NCBI RefSeq assembly: GCF_014202935.1
Contig: NZ_JACHHX010000012.1
Span: forward strand, 29,825-93,824
Reading direction: 5' to 3'
Origin: Rehaibacterium terrae
GTDB lineage: Bacteria; Pseudomonadota; Gammaproteobacteria; Xanthomonadales; Xanthomonadaceae
DNA length: 64,000 nt
The notes beneath the pieces were generated by a model. It was not told the origin of the DNA, did no database searches, and saw only the letters and a list, made by a program, of their open reading frames with translations. This document shows positions 8,123 through 18,010 of this stretch, in pieces (the stretch's first letter is position 1; each line of letters begins with the position of its first letter). The translations under genes were made by a program, and so were the position numbers.

Positions 8123-8664
8123 TCCGCACGCTCGCTCTCGCCCTGCTGCTCGCTTGCTCCGCACACGCCGCCGACTGGCGGATGGACCCGGCCGCCTCCA
8201 CACTCGGCTTCATCGGCATGACCCAAGGCGAGCGTTTCGAGGGCCGCTTCGGCGAATTCCAGGCGGCGATCCGCTTCGATCCCGACGACCTCGACCACGC
8301 CCGCTTCGACGTGACCATTGCCCTCGCCAGCGCCGACACCGCCAACGCCGAGCGCGACGAAGCGCTCCTCGGCAGCGACTTCTTCCACGTCCGCCGCCAT
8401 CCGCAGGCGCACTACCGCGCCGAACGCTTCCGTGCCCTCGGCGACGGCCGCTACGCCGCCGACGGCGAACTGAGCCTGCGCGGCATCACCCGCCCGGTCA
8501 CGCTGGAGTTCCGCTGGACCGCCGGCGAGCCGGCCATCCTCGAAGGCGAGGCAACACTGCGGCGCCTGGACTTCGACATCGGTGGCGGCGACTGGGCCGA
8601 CCTGGACATGATCGCCAACGAGGTGCAGGTGCGGACGCGGCTCGCGTTGCACCGTGCGGAGTGA
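8119..8664 (+). CDS. YceI family protein, second copy
   Basis: A 181-residue secreted protein with signal peptide MIRTLALALLLACSAHA and the YceI barrel starting DWRMDPAASTLGFIGMTQGERFEG. The DFFHVRRHPQAHYRAERF and LSLRGITRPVTLEF strands match the first copy and the family. It is somewhat shorter than the first copy and ends with VRTRLALHRAE. ATG overlaps the b561 stop (ATGA). No gene is supported in the 246 bp that follow: frames there are short, arginine-rich and unlike known families. Confidence 0.9.
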   Translation: MIRTLALALLLACSAHAADWRMDPAASTLGFIGMTQGERFEGRFGEFQAAIRFDPDDLDHARFDVTIALASADTANAERDEALLGSDFFHVRRHPQAHYRAERFRALGDGRYAADGELSLRGITRPVTLEFRWTAGEPAILEGEATLRRLDFDIGGGDWADLDMIANEVQVRTRLALHRAE

Positions 8665-8910
8665 GCGCCCGCCATGTTCGGCGACGTCCGGGCGTACCGC
8701 GTTGCGCCGCCCACCGCGGCGCCTTCCTCGCCGCCAGCGGCCCCGACGGCGACTGGGTGAGGCCGTTCGCCCGCAAAACGCTCACGGCGGAAGAGCGCCA
8801 CCTTAGCGATTTCGAGCGGCCGGAGCGGGCGTGAGCCACCCCGCCGTGGCCAGTGCCCGGCACCCGGCTGTTGCGGGAACGACGCAGCCGTCTGCCGAAG
8901 GCCAACGGCT

Positions 8911-9150
8911 TCAGCCGCGGCACGGCGAGGCGAGGAAAGCCGCGACGGCGGCAGCATCGAACGGCCAGCCCAGCTCGGTGCCGCTGTCCTCGTCACGCAG
9001 CACCGGCACCCGCACGCCGTAGCGCGCCTCCAGTGCCGCATCGCCGTCGATCCATACGCTCTCGTACTCGGGCACCCGCGCGGCCGCCATCACCTCCATG
9101 GCCTGGTCGCACAGGTGGCAGTCGTCGCGGGTGTAGAGCGTCAGGCGCAT
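8911..9150 (-). CDS. Glutaredoxin-like family protein (DUF836)
   Basis: A 79-residue thioredoxin-fold protein. It begins MRLTLYTRDDCHLCDQAM, with the CxxC redox motif (CHLC) at residues 11-14, and has the cis-Pro region VRVPVLRD near residue 50. The length is normal for this family. An upstream in-frame ATG at 9183 would add 11 residues, but the internal Met matches the family start better; neither has a strong ribosome site. It is divergent from sdaA with only 65 bp between the starts. Function is presumed thiol-disulfide exchange; no partner is indicated. Confidence 0.82.
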   Translation of the reverse strand: MRLTLYTRDDCHLCDQAMEVMAAARVPEYESVWIDGDAALEARYGVRVPVLRDEDSGTELGWPFDAAAVAAFLASPCRG

Positions 9151-9215
9151 CGTCGGAAGCTGGGCGCAAACAGCGGGAGGCATAGAATAGGCGGCATTCC
9201 ACCGGATTCCCCAGC

Positions 9216-10598
<1,383 letters not shown>

Positions 10599-10686
10599 CC
10601 AAGCCCGCGCAGCCCCCGGCCCGTGCCTGTGCCACGGGGACCGGCATCTGCTAGCCTGCGTCTCTTGTCGCCCCGGCCTGCTCCCA

Positions 10687-11814
10687 ATGCCGCTGACCAG
10701 ACGCCTGTCGCTGCTTCTCCTGGTTCTGCTGCTCCTGCTCGTCGCCTGCGCCGGTCCCGGCCCGCGGCCGCCACTGCTCGAAGCCGATGCCCACCGGGAG
10801 CGGCCGAGCAGCATCGATCGAAGCTTCGCGACCGTCGCCGAGGCCTTCATCGCCCCCGGCATTCCCGAGGACACGCTGGACTCGCCGGCCGCCTGGCTGG
10901 CCGAGGACGGCCGGCTCTGGCTGCTGGTCACCGCCAAGACCACCCACCGGCTGCGCATCTACGACGGCGAGCGCGGCGAGAACCTGCGCACCTTCGGCCG
11001 GCGCGGCCCCAACCCCGGCGAGTTCGACCGCCCCAACGGCATCGCCGTGTTCGCCGACCTGCTGTTCGTGGCCGAGCGCGACAACCGCCGCGTGCAGGTG
11101 CTGCGCCTTCCCGAGCTGCGACCGCTGGCGACCTTCGGCGAAAGCGAACTGCGCAGCCCCTACGGCCTGTGGCTGCACGAGTTGGCTCCGGGGGAGCTGG
11201 AAGTGATCGTGACCGACTCCTACATGGAAGGCGCCGATCACGACACCGTCCCGCCGCTGGACCGGCTCGACGGCCGTCTGCGCCGCTACCGTGTGCTGTA
11301 CGAGGACGACGCGGTGAGCGCGCGTCACGTCGAGGACTTCGGCGACACCAGCACGGCCGGCGCGATCCGGGTCGCCGAATCGGTTTTCGGCGATCCGCAC
11401 CATGACCGCCTGCTGGTGGCCGAGGAGCACCTTCCCACCGGCACCGCGCTGCGGGTGTACGAACTGGCCAGCGGCCGCTTCAGCGGCCTGACCCTCGGCC
11501 GGGGGCTGTTCGGCGCCCAGGCCGAAGGCATCGCCCTGTGGGCCTGTCCGGACGGCAGCGGCTACTGGCTGGCCACCGACCAGTACCCCGACCGCTCGCT
11601 GTTCCATGTCTTCGACCGCGAGAGCCTGACGCACCTGGGCACCTTCGCCGGCGAGACGGTCGCCAATACCGACGGCATCTGGCTGCACGCGGCCGGCTCG
11701 CGGCGCTTCCCGGCCGGCGTGTTCTTCGCTGTGCACAACGACGAAGCGGTGGCGGCCTTCGACTGGCGCGACATCGCCGCCGCGCTCGGCCTGCGCGTTC
11801 ACTGCGAAGACTGA
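10687..11814 (+). CDS. Lipoprotein with phytase-like beta-propeller domain
   Basis: A 375-residue predicted lipoprotein. [20 protein letters not shown] precedes a lipobox cysteine (LVAC around residue 21). The rest is an NHL/3-phytase-like six-bladed propeller, with blades marked by [50 protein letters not shown] and [17 protein letters not shown]. Propellers of this type occur in alkaline phytases, but the acidic calcium-binding residues of a true phytase cannot be confirmed by eye, so the enzymatic name is withheld. It is followed 23 bp later by an M23 peptidase. Probably envelope-anchored. Confidence 0.78.
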   Translation: MPLTRRLSLLLLVLLLLLVACAGPGPRPPLLEADAHRERPSSIDRSFATVAEAFIAPGIPEDTLDSPAAWLAEDGRLWLLVTAKTTHRLRIYDGERGENLRTFGRRGPNPGEFDRPNGIAVFADLLFVAERDNRRVQVLRLPELRPLATFGESELRSPYGLWLHELAPGELEVIVTDSYMEGADHDTVPPLDRLDGRLRRYRVLYEDDAVSARHVEDFGDTSTAGAIRVAESVFGDPHHDRLLVAEEHLPTGTALRVYELASGRFSGLTLGRGLFGAQAEGIALWACPDGSGYWLATDQYPDRSLFHVFDRESLTHLGTFAGETVANTDGIWLHAAGSRRFPAGVFFAVHNDEAVAAFDWRDIAAALGLRVHCED

Positions 11815-11824
11815 TCCGCGTCCG

Positions 11825-11830
11825 TACACT
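11825..11830 (+). promoter_or_regulatory. -10-like hexamer close to the M23 peptidase start
   Basis: TACACT ends 7 nt before the ATG. If used, transcription would start at or next to the start codon (leaderless mRNA). No Shine-Dalgarno is visible before this ATG, which fits, but no -35 box is seen. Confidence 0.3.
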
Positions 11831-11837
11831 GGGCCGC

Positions 11838-12740
11838 ATGTACCGCACCCTGGCCGTCACGCTGTGCCTGCTGGCCGCCGCCCCGCTGGCGGCGCAAAAG
11901 GTCTACCGCTGGGTGGACGAACGCGGCGTGGTCCACTACACCGACCGCGCACCGCCCGGCCGCGAAGCCGGCCGGGTCGAGGTGCGTCGCCTGCCCGGCG
12001 AGCCAGGCACCCTCGCCCGGCTGCGCATCGAACGCACCGACGCCGGCTACATCGCCCTCGCCCGCAATCCGCTGGCGGGGCCGGTCGAGGTGCGGCTGGA
12101 ATTCAGCGACCGCCAGAACGTCGCCAGCGAGCCCGCGCTGCCATTGACCCGCGTGCTGCCGGCGGCGGCGGAAAGCCGGCTGGCGACCCTGCAGCTGGCC
12201 GACCCGGGCCGACCGGGCGGTTTCAGCCTCAAGCTGGCGGCGGTGCCGGGCGATCCGTCGGCCCAGCCGCAGGACGTGGACTACCTGCTGCCGGTGGGCG
12301 GCATGTCCTGGCGCATCGACCAGGGTTTCGGCGGCGCTTTCAGCCACGACGACGACCAGAACCGCCACGCGGTGGACTTCGCCGTACCCGAGGGCACGCC
12401 GGTGCTGGCGGCGCGCGAGGGCGTGGTGATGCAGGTGGAGTCCGACTTCCACAAGGCCGGCATGGACCGGGAGAAGTTCGCCAGCCGCGCCAACCACATC
12501 CGCATCCTGCACCCGGACGGAACGATGGCCGTGTACGCCCATCTCGCGCCCGACGGCGTGCTGGTGCGCGAGGGCCAGCGCGTGCGCGCCGGCCAGCACA
12601 TCGGCCACTCCGGCAACACCGGCTTTTCCAGCGGCCCGCACCTGCACTTCGTGGTGCAGGTCAACCGCGGAATGAAGCTGGAATCGATCCCGTTCCGCCT
12701 CGCCGGCCCACAGGGCACCATCGCCATCCCGGGCCAGTGA
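11838..12740 (+). CDS. Secreted M23 family metallopeptidase with N-terminal DUF4124 domain
   Basis: A 300-residue exported protein. A signal peptide ([20 protein letters not shown]) is followed by a DUF4124 module ([20 protein letters not shown], a common envelope domain) and a C-terminal LytM/M23 domain. The zinc motifs are intact: [15 protein letters not shown] supplies the HxxxD pair and GPHLHFVVQ the HxH pair; [10 protein letters not shown] precedes it. Such enzymes cleave peptidoglycan cross-bridges or are regulators of amidases; with the motifs intact, activity is likely. The ATG has no ribosome site and lies just after a -10-like hexamer. Confidence 0.9.
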   Translation: MYRTLAVTLCLLAAAPLAAQKVYRWVDERGVVHYTDRAPPGREAGRVEVRRLPGEPGTLARLRIERTDAGYIALARNPLAGPVEVRLEFSDRQNVASEPALPLTRVLPAAAESRLATLQLADPGRPGGFSLKLAAVPGDPSAQPQDVDYLLPVGGMSWRIDQGFGGAFSHDDDQNRHAVDFAVPEGTPVLAAREGVVMQVESDFHKAGMDREKFASRANHIRILHPDGTMAVYAHLAPDGVLVREGQRVRAGQHIGHSGNTGFSSGPHLHFVVQVNRGMKLESIPFRLAGPQGTIAIPGQ

Positions 12741-12773
12741 CTGCCTGGCGAGGCACGGCCAAGTCGCCGCCAC

Positions 12774-12782
12774 TGCTATACT
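12774..12782 (+). promoter_or_regulatory. Extended -10 promoter candidate for prfC
   Basis: TGCTATACT combines the extended -10 TG with a TATACT hexamer, 59 bp before the prfC ATG and outside the preceding gene. The -35 region is poor, as is usual for extended -10 promoters. Confidence 0.4.
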
Positions 12783-12841
12783 TTCCGCCCTCTCCGCCAC
12801 CCGCCCCCCGCCACGGCCCGCGCCGCGGCGCGCCCGAGTTC

Positions 12842-14446
12842 ATGTCCGAGCAACGCACCGAAACCCTGCGCCGGCGCACCTTCGCGATCATCTCGCACCC
12901 CGACGCCGGCAAGACCACGCTGACCGAAAAGCTGCTGCTGTTCGGCGGCGCCATCCAGATGGCCGGCTCGGTCAAGGGCCGCAAGGCCGCGCGCCACGCC
13001 ACCTCCGACTGGATGGCGCTGGAAAAGGAACGCGGCATCTCGGTGACCAGCTCGGTGATGCAGTTCCCCTACGCGGGCCGCATCGTCAACCTGCTCGACA
13101 CCCCGGGCCACGCCGACTTCGGCGAGGACACCTACCGCGTGCTCACCGCGGTGGACTCGGCGCTGATGGTCATCGACGTGGCCAAGGGCGTGGAGGAGCG
13201 CACCATCAAGCTGATGGAGGTGTGCCGCCTGCGCGACACGCCGATCATGAGCTTCATCAACAAGCTCGACCGCGAGGGCAAGGAGCCGATCGAGCTGCTC
13301 GACGAGATCGAGTCGGTGCTGAAGATCCAGTGCGCGCCGATCACCTGGCCGATCGGCATGGGCAAGCGGCTCAAGGGCGTGGTGCATCTGCTAACCGGCG
13401 AAGTGCACCTGTACGAGTCGGGCCGCAACTTCACCCGCCAGGACAGCACCATCTTCGCCTCGCTCGACGACCCGGCGCTGGAGGCGAGCATCGGCGCCGG
13501 CATGCTGCGCGAGCTGCGCGAGGAGCTGGAGCTGGTCGAGGGCGCCTCGCACCCGTTCGACAAGGCCGCCTACCTGGCCGGCAGGCAGACCCCGGTGTTC
13601 TTCGGTTCGGCGGTGAACAACTTCGGCGTGCAGTTGTTGCTCGACTTCTTCGTCGAGCACGCGCCCTCGCCCAAACCACGCGCCACCACCACCCGCGAGG
13701 TGCAGCCGACCGAGGAGAAACTCACCGGCTTCGTGTTCAAGATCCAGGCCAACATGGACCCGCAGCACCGCGATCGCGTCGCCTTCATGCGCGTGTGCTC
13801 GGGCTGTTTCAGCGCCGGCATGAAGGCCTTCCACGTGCGCAGCGGCAAGGAAGTCAAGCTCGCCAATGCGCTCACCTTCATGGCCTCAGACCGCGAGATT
13901 GCCGCCGAGGCCTGGCCGGGCGACGTGATCGGCATCCACAACCACGGCACGATCTCGATCGGCGACACCTTCACCGAGGGCGAGAACCTGAGCTTCACCG
14001 GGATCCCCAACTTCGCCCCGGAACTGTTCCGCCGTGCCCGCCTGCGCGACCCGCTTAAGATGAAACAGCTGCAGAAGGGCCTGGCGCAGCTCAGCGAGGA
14101 GGGCGCCACCCAGTTCTTCCGTCCGCTGATGAGCAACGACCTGATCCTGGGCGCGGTCGGCAGCCTGCAGTTCGACGTGGTCGCCTACCGGCTCAAGGAC
14201 GAGTACGGCGTGGATGCAGGCTTCGAGCAGGTCGGCATCAACACCGCGCGCTGGATCCGCTGCGACAACCCGAAGAAGCTGGAGGAGTTCCGCGAGAAGA
14301 ACGCGATGAACCTCGCCCTCGACGCCGCCGGCGAGCTGGTCTACCTCGCGCCCACCCGGGTCAACCTGCAACTCACCCAGGAACGCTGGCCCGAGGTGAC
14401 CTTCGCCGCCACCCGCGAACACGCGCACGCCATCGCCGTGGACTGA
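12842..14446 (+). CDS. prfC: Peptide chain release factor 3 (GTPase)
   Basis: A 534-residue translational GTPase that recycles class I release factors after termination. The P-loop is [13 protein letters not shown] near residue 18. The RF3 signature [20 protein letters not shown] follows at switch I, then [13 protein letters not shown] (G3) and FINKLDREG (G4). Length agrees with RF3 (about 530). It differs clearly from the EF-G-like gene at the far end of the window, which lacks the RF3 switch region. The start ATG before [13 protein letters not shown] was selected; the longer open frame only reflects the absence of upstream stops. Confidence 0.95.
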   Translation: MSEQRTETLRRRTFAIISHPDAGKTTLTEKLLLFGGAIQMAGSVKGRKAARHATSDWMALEKERGISVTSSVMQFPYAGRIVNLLDTPGHADFGEDTYRVLTAVDSALMVIDVAKGVEERTIKLMEVCRLRDTPIMSFINKLDREGKEPIELLDEIESVLKIQCAPITWPIGMGKRLKGVVHLLTGEVHLYESGRNFTRQDSTIFASLDDPALEASIGAGMLRELREELELVEGASHPFDKAAYLAGRQTPVFFGSAVNNFGVQLLLDFFVEHAPSPKPRATTTREVQPTEEKLTGFVFKIQANMDPQHRDRVAFMRVCSGCFSAGMKAFHVRSGKEVKLANALTFMASDREIAAEAWPGDVIGIHNHGTISIGDTFTEGENLSFTGIPNFAPELFRRARLRDPLKMKQLQKGLAQLSEEGATQFFRPLMSNDLILGAVGSLQFDVVAYRLKDEYGVDAGFEQVGINTARWIRCDNPKKLEEFREKNAMNLALDAAGELVYLAPTRVNLQLTQERWPEVTFAATREHAHAIAVD

Positions 14447-14516
14447 CGCCCACGGCGATCGAGCAATGGCTCGAAACCGCGTCGGGAAGCTGGCGTAAGC
14501 TCTCCGCCATCACGCC

Positions 14517-15179
14517 ATGGACCATGCTCCGATGACCACCACCGACTCGCTGCGCGAAGAGTTGCTCAACGCCCTGACCCACGGCCTGGGGGCGGTGGCC
14601 GCGCTGGCCGGCGGCGCGGTGCTGATCACGCTGGCGGCCATCTTCGGCGACGGCTGGCAACTGGCCGGCGCGATCGTGTTCGGCGCCAGCCTGCTGCTGC
14701 TCTATCTCGCCTCCACGCTCTATCACGCCATCCCGCACCCGGCGGCGAAATCGCGGCTGAAGGTGTTCGACCACTGCGCGATCTACCTGCTGATCGCCGG
14801 CACCTACACGCCGTTCGCGCTGGTCGGCCTGCGCGGGCCGTGGGGCTGGAGCCTGCTGGCGACGGTCTGGACGCTGGCGCTGGCCGGCTGCGTGTTCAAG
14901 CTGTTCTTCACCGGCCGGTTCAAGCGACTCTCGACACTGATCTACGTGGCGATGGGCTGGCTGGCGCTGGTTGCCATCGAGCCGATGCTGCGCCTGCTGC
15001 CGGGCTGGACGCTGGCCTGGCTGTTCGCCGGCGGCATCGCCTACACGGTGGGCACGCTGTTCTACCTCAGCCGCCGCCTCCCCTATGCGCACGCCATCTG
15101 GCACGGCTTCGTCATCGCCGGCAGTGTGTGCCACTTCGTGGCGGTGTATTCGCAGGTGGCCGGGCCTGCGCTCGACTGA
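14517..15179 (+). CDS. trhA: Hemolysin III / TrhA family membrane protein
   Basis: A 220-residue protein with seven predicted helices of the HlyIII/PAQR family. The conserved metal-site residues are present: STLYHAIPH after helix 2, FDHCAIYLLIAGTYTPF in helix 3, and HAIWHGFVIAGSVCHF in the last helix. E. coli TrhA controls membrane energetics and fluidity; the name hemolysin is historical. The start could be the ATG used here or one five codons later (before TTTDSLREEL); no ribosome site decides it. The gene ends immediately before a heptamer repeat array and is convergent with a CBS-domain gene. Confidence 0.85.
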   Translation: MDHAPMTTTDSLREELLNALTHGLGAVAALAGGAVLITLAAIFGDGWQLAGAIVFGASLLLLYLASTLYHAIPHPAAKSRLKVFDHCAIYLLIAGTYTPFALVGLRGPWGWSLLATVWTLALAGCVFKLFFTGRFKRLSTLIYVAMGWLALVAIEPMLRLLPGWTLAWLFAGGIAYTVGTLFYLSRRLPYAHAIWHGFVIAGSVCHFVAVYSQVAGPALD

Positions 15180-15184
15180 CTGGC

Positions 15185-15289
<105 letters not shown>

Positions 15290-15318
15290 GACCGCGGATC
15301 GTGACCGCTGCCGCGTCG

Positions 15319-15342
15319 CGGTCGCGGCCATGGCCGCGACCG
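15319..15342. other. 24-bp perfect palindrome
   Basis: The half-site CGGTCGCGGCCA is followed without a spacer by its exact reverse complement. It lies in the gap between trhA and the CBS gene, downstream of both. It could be a protein-binding dyad or a cruciform-forming repeat; GC bias alone raises the chance of such palindromes. Confidence 0.6.
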
Positions 15343-15394
15343 TCGGCCCGGGCAACTCGCCGTCGCGACCGCGGCGCCCCTGCGCCGGCGCGCA

Positions 15395-15823
15395 TCAACT
15401 CGCGATGTAGCGGTGCAGGTGCTGGATCTCTTCCTGCTGGTCCTCGATCACCGCCTTGACCAGATCGCCGATCGAGACAACACCAACCACGCGCCCGTCC
15501 TCGACCACCGGCAGGTGGCGGATGCGCTCGTGGGTGACCAGCTGCATGCAGGCGTCGGAGCTGTGGTCCGGCGTCACGGTGACCACCGGCGCGCTCATCA
15601 CCTCGCGCACCGTCGTGCTCGACGAAGACCGCCCCTGCAGAATCACCTTGCGGGCGTAATCGCGCTCGGAGAGGATGCCGACCAGCCGCCCGCCCTCCAT
15701 CACCAGCACCGCGCCGATGCCGTGCTCGGCCATCAGCCGGATCGCATCGAGGACGGCCGCCTCGGGGGCGATCGCGATCAGACGCCGCTCCTTCTCTTCC
15801 AGCAGCTGACGGACGGTACGCAT
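15395..15823 (-). CDS. CBS-domain pair protein
   Basis: A 142-residue protein made almost entirely of two CBS motifs (about residues 10-65 and 75-135), recognised by VLDAIRLMAEHGIGAVLVMEGGRLVGILSERDY and the second VTPDHSSDACMQLVTHERIRHLPVVED repeat. Such stand-alone pairs bind adenine nucleotides and act as energy sensors, but no target is indicated. A GAGGGGG ribosome site stands 6 nt before the ATG. The next 160 bp upstream contain no supported gene. Its function beyond nucleotide sensing is unknown. Confidence 0.9.
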   Translation of the reverse strand: MRTVRQLLEEKERRLIAIAPEAAVLDAIRLMAEHGIGAVLVMEGGRLVGILSERDYARKVILQGRSSSSTTVREVMSAPVVTVTPDHSSDACMQLVTHERIRHLPVVEDGRVVGVVSIGDLVKAVIEDQQEEIQHLHRYIAS

Positions 15824-15982
15824 GGCAACCCCCTCTGGCTACGGTGACGGGACGATCATAGTCCGGTCGCCGCGACAGCGGGTAATCGGCGCCGGCCCAA
15901 GGCACGGCGCGAGCGGCGACCAGCCACCCCGCGGGGAGGCCCGGTCGCGGCTCACGTCCTCCACGGCATCTGACAAGCCAAT

Positions 15983-16927
15983 TCAGTCGGTACGCGCCGG
16001 ACGCCACTCGTCGACCAGGTACAACGGCCGCTGCTTGGCTTCGTCGTACAGCCGGCCCAGGTACTCGCCGAGGATGCCGAGCGCCATCAGCTGGATGCCG
16101 CCGAGGAACAGGATCACCACCATCAGCGAGGGATAGCCCGCCACCGGGTCGCCCCACAGCAGCGTCTTGAGCACGATCCAGACGCCGAACGCGAAGGCCA
16201 GCAGCGAGGTCAGCAGGCCGACGTAGGTGGCGACCCGCAGCGGCACGGTGGAGAAACTGGTGATGCCCTCCAGCGCGAAATTCCACAGCCGCCAGTAGCT
16301 GAACTTGCTGCGCCCGGCCAGCCGCGCCTGACGGTGGTAGGGGATCGCACACTGGCGGAAACCGACCCAGGCGAACAGTCCCTTCATGAAGCGGTGCCGC
16401 TCGCGCAATTTCCCGAGCGCATCCAGCGCGCGCCGCGACAGCAGCCGGAAGTCGCCGGTATCGCGCGGCACCGGCGTGGACGACAGCCGTGCCATCACCC
16501 GGTAGAACGCCGCCGCGGTGAGCTTCTTCAGCCAGCTCTCGCCATCGCGTGCCAGGCGGGTGCCATAGACCACATCGAAGCCTTCGCGCCATTTGGCGAC
16601 GAACGCGGGGATCAGCTCCGGCGGATCCTGGCCATCGGCATCGAGCACCACCACGGCGTCGGCGTCGGCATGATCGAGGCCGGCGGTCAGGGCCAGTTCC
16701 TTGCCGAAGTTGCGGCTCAGGCGGATCGCCGACACCCGCGGATCGGCCTCGGCCAGCGCCGTCATCACCTGCCAGGTGTCGTCGCGGCTGCCGTCGTCCA
16801 CGTACAGGACACGGCCGTCGAGGTCGAGCGTGTCGAGTACGGCAGCGATGCGCGCTTGCAGCGCGGGCAGGGCCTGAGCCTCGTTGAAGGCGGGAACGAC
16901 GATGCACAGACGTTGACGTGGCGACAT
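15983..16927 (-). CDS. Family 2 glycosyltransferase with two C-terminal membrane helices (GtrB/DPM-like)
   Basis: A 314-residue enzyme with an N-terminal GT2 domain: LCIVVPAFNEAQALPAL, VLYVDDGSRDDT (DD for nucleotide binding) and VVLDADGQDPPELIP (DxD). A C-terminal pair of hydrophobic helices (about residues 225-250 and 260-285) anchors it in the inner membrane. Homologues such as GtrB, ArnC and dolichyl-phosphate mannose synthase load a sugar from a nucleotide onto polyprenyl phosphate. The sugar here is unknown. The start used is the Met before SPRQRLCIVV; an ATG 21 codons earlier would extend into the arsR promoter region and is less likely. Confidence 0.9.
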   Translation of the reverse strand: MSPRQRLCIVVPAFNEAQALPALQARIAAVLDTLDLDGRVLYVDDGSRDDTWQVMTALAEADPRVSAIRLSRNFGKELALTAGLDHADADAVVVLDADGQDPPELIPAFVAKWREGFDVVYGTRLARDGESWLKKLTAAAFYRVMARLSSTPVPRDTGDFRLLSRRALDALGKLRERHRFMKGLFAWVGFRQCAIPYHRQARLAGRSKFSYWRLWNFALEGITSFSTVPLRVATYVGLLTSLLAFAFGVWIVLKTLLWGDPVAGYPSLMVVILFLGGIQLMALGILGEYLGRLYDEAKQRPLYLVDEWRPARTD

Positions 16928-16975
16928 GGCGGCGACATTGAAGCGCAGCCGGCATGTTAGCCGGGCATCCGGCGC

Positions 16976-17004
16976 TTGACATTCTTCCATTTTTCTAGAA
17001 TTAT
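16976..17004 (+). promoter_or_regulatory. arsR promoter and probable ArsR operator
   Basis: A perfect -35 box TTGACA (16976-16981) is followed after 17 bp by AATTAT (16999-17004). The AT-rich stretch between contains the palindrome TTCTAGAA (16993-17000), a plausible ArsR binding dyad overlapping the -10 box. The ATG of arsR begins 6 nt after the -10, so the mRNA is probably leaderless. This is the most AT-rich segment in the region. Confidence 0.55.
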
Positions 17005-17010
17005 TTCGAC

Positions 17011-17334
17011 ATGGACACTGCCGCCGCCCTGCTCGCCCTCCGCGCCCTCGGCCAGGAACACCGGCTGGAGGCTTTCCGCCGGCTGGTCCAGGCCGGCCAG
17101 GCCGGCCTGACCGTCGGCGAACTGCGCGAGCAGCTGGACATCCCGCCTGCCACCCTGAGCGCGCACCTCAACACCCTGCGCGCGGCCGGGCTGGTCCGGG
17201 ATCGCCGCGAAGGACGCACCATCCACGTCTCGGCGGACTACGCCCGGATGAATGCGCTGCTCGGCTACCTGACCGAGAACTGCTGCGCCGGCGATGCCTG
17301 CGCCCCGGCGCCGTCCCGCCACGCCACCAAGTGA
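17011..17334 (+). CDS. arsR: ArsR/SmtB family transcriptional repressor
   Basis: A 107-residue winged-helix regulator. The helix-turn-helix lies around residues 30-65 (LTVGELREQLDIPPATLSAHLNTLRAAGLV) and the wing carries RDRREGRTIHVSADY. The classical ELCVCDL arsenite-binding motif is absent; the cysteine pair ENCCAGDAC near the C-terminus may serve as the As(III) site, as in ArsR types with C-terminal cysteines. It heads the ars operon, overlapping its own probable operator. Repression relieved by arsenite is the family rule; binding to this operator is inferred. Confidence 0.9.
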   Translation: MDTAAALLALRALGQEHRLEAFRRLVQAGQAGLTVGELREQLDIPPATLSAHLNTLRAAGLVRDRREGRTIHVSADYARMNALLGYLTENCCAGDACAPAPSRHATK

Positions 17335-17357
17335 TCCGAGTGATCGAGGAAACCGCC

Positions 17358-17540
17358 ATGACCTGCCTGCATGTGGACCTGCACGTCACCGACCTGGAAG
17401 CGGGCATCCGTTTCTACACCCGGACGCTCGGCAGCGAGCCCTGCTGCCGCGACGACCGGCGTGCGCAGTGGCAACGCTGCAACCCCTGCGTCGGCCTGAC
17501 GATCGCCACCGACATGCCGCCACGGCTGGGCGCGCTGTGA
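17358..17540 (+). CDS. 60-residue Cys-rich half-VOC protein in the ars operon
   Basis: The protein begins MTCLHVDLHVTDLEAGIRFY, the first beta-alpha-beta module of ArsI/CadI-type VOC proteins, but stops at 60 residues where the family has about 140-160. It holds five cysteines (3, 29, 30, 41, 44), including CC and CNPC pairs. GAGGAA stands 6 nt before the ATG, and its TGA overlaps the arsC GTG, so it is placed as a working cistron. Either it is a remnant of an ArsI-like C-As lyase, or a one-module, dimerising metalloid-binding protein. A GTG start at 17331 overlapping the arsR stop is possible. Confidence 0.65.
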   Translation: MTCLHVDLHVTDLEAGIRFYTRTLGSEPCCRDDRRAQWQRCNPCVGLTIATDMPPRLGAL

Positions 17541-17953
17541 ACCACCCGCTGCGCAAGCGCGTCCTTTTCGTCTGCGTGGAGAATTCCAACCGCAGCCAGA
17601 TGGCCGAAGCCTTCGCCCGCCTGCACGGCGGCGACCGCATCGAAGCCCACAGCGCCGGCTCGCACCCGTCGGGGCGGATCAACCCCAAGGCGGTGCGCTT
17701 CATGGCCGAACTAGGCTACGACCTCAGCACGCACCGCTCCAAGTCGCTCGACGACATCGCCGGCATCGCGTTCGACGCCGTCGTCACCATGGGCTGCGGC
17801 GACCACTGCCCGTGGGTGCCGGCCAAGCGCCGCGAGGACTGGGCGCTGCCCGATCCGCGCGACATGGACGACGACGGCTACCGCGCCGTGCGCGACGAGA
17901 TTTCCGCGCGGGTGAAGGCGCTGCTCGACACGCTCGCGGCCAATGAAGCCTGA
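17537..17953 (+). CDS. arsC: Arsenate reductase, low-molecular-weight phosphatase type
   Basis: A 138-residue enzyme that reduces arsenate to arsenite, using thioredoxin or a similar reductant. The P-loop CVENSNRS starts at Cys13 with Arg19 (CX5R), and the redox pair is Cys87 and Cys91 in MGCGDHCP, the arrangement of thioredoxin-linked ArsC rather than glutaredoxin-linked ArsC. The DPRDMDDDGY segment near the C-terminus gives the catalytic Asp. It starts with GTG overlapping the previous stop (GTGA), implying translational coupling. It lies between the regulator and the arsenite exporter. Confidence 0.93.
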   Translation: MNHPLRKRVLFVCVENSNRSQMAEAFARLHGGDRIEAHSAGSHPSGRINPKAVRFMAELGYDLSTHRSKSLDDIAGIAFDAVVTMGCGDHCPWVPAKRREDWALPDPRDMDDDGYRAVRDEISARVKALLDTLAANEA

Positions 17954-18010
17954 CGCTTCGCCAGCGCGAGCGGCCATCGCCGCTCCCGCAACGCCCCGCT
18001 TCTCTCCGAA

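Noticed and set aside
8665..8910. Pseudogene or mobile element after the second YceI gene
   Set aside because: Frames on both strands are short and arginine-rich, with no family resemblance and no inverted repeats or transposase signature. Left as non-coding.
12842..14446. Second EF-G gene at this position
   Set aside because: The [20 protein letters not shown] segment and the length identify release factor 3, not EF-G.
17358..17540. Calling the half-VOC protein a simple pseudogene of arsI
   Set aside because: The ribosome site, coupled stop and Cys pairs are intact and no remaining second module lies downstream, so decay is not shown; it is kept as a CDS with moderate confidence.
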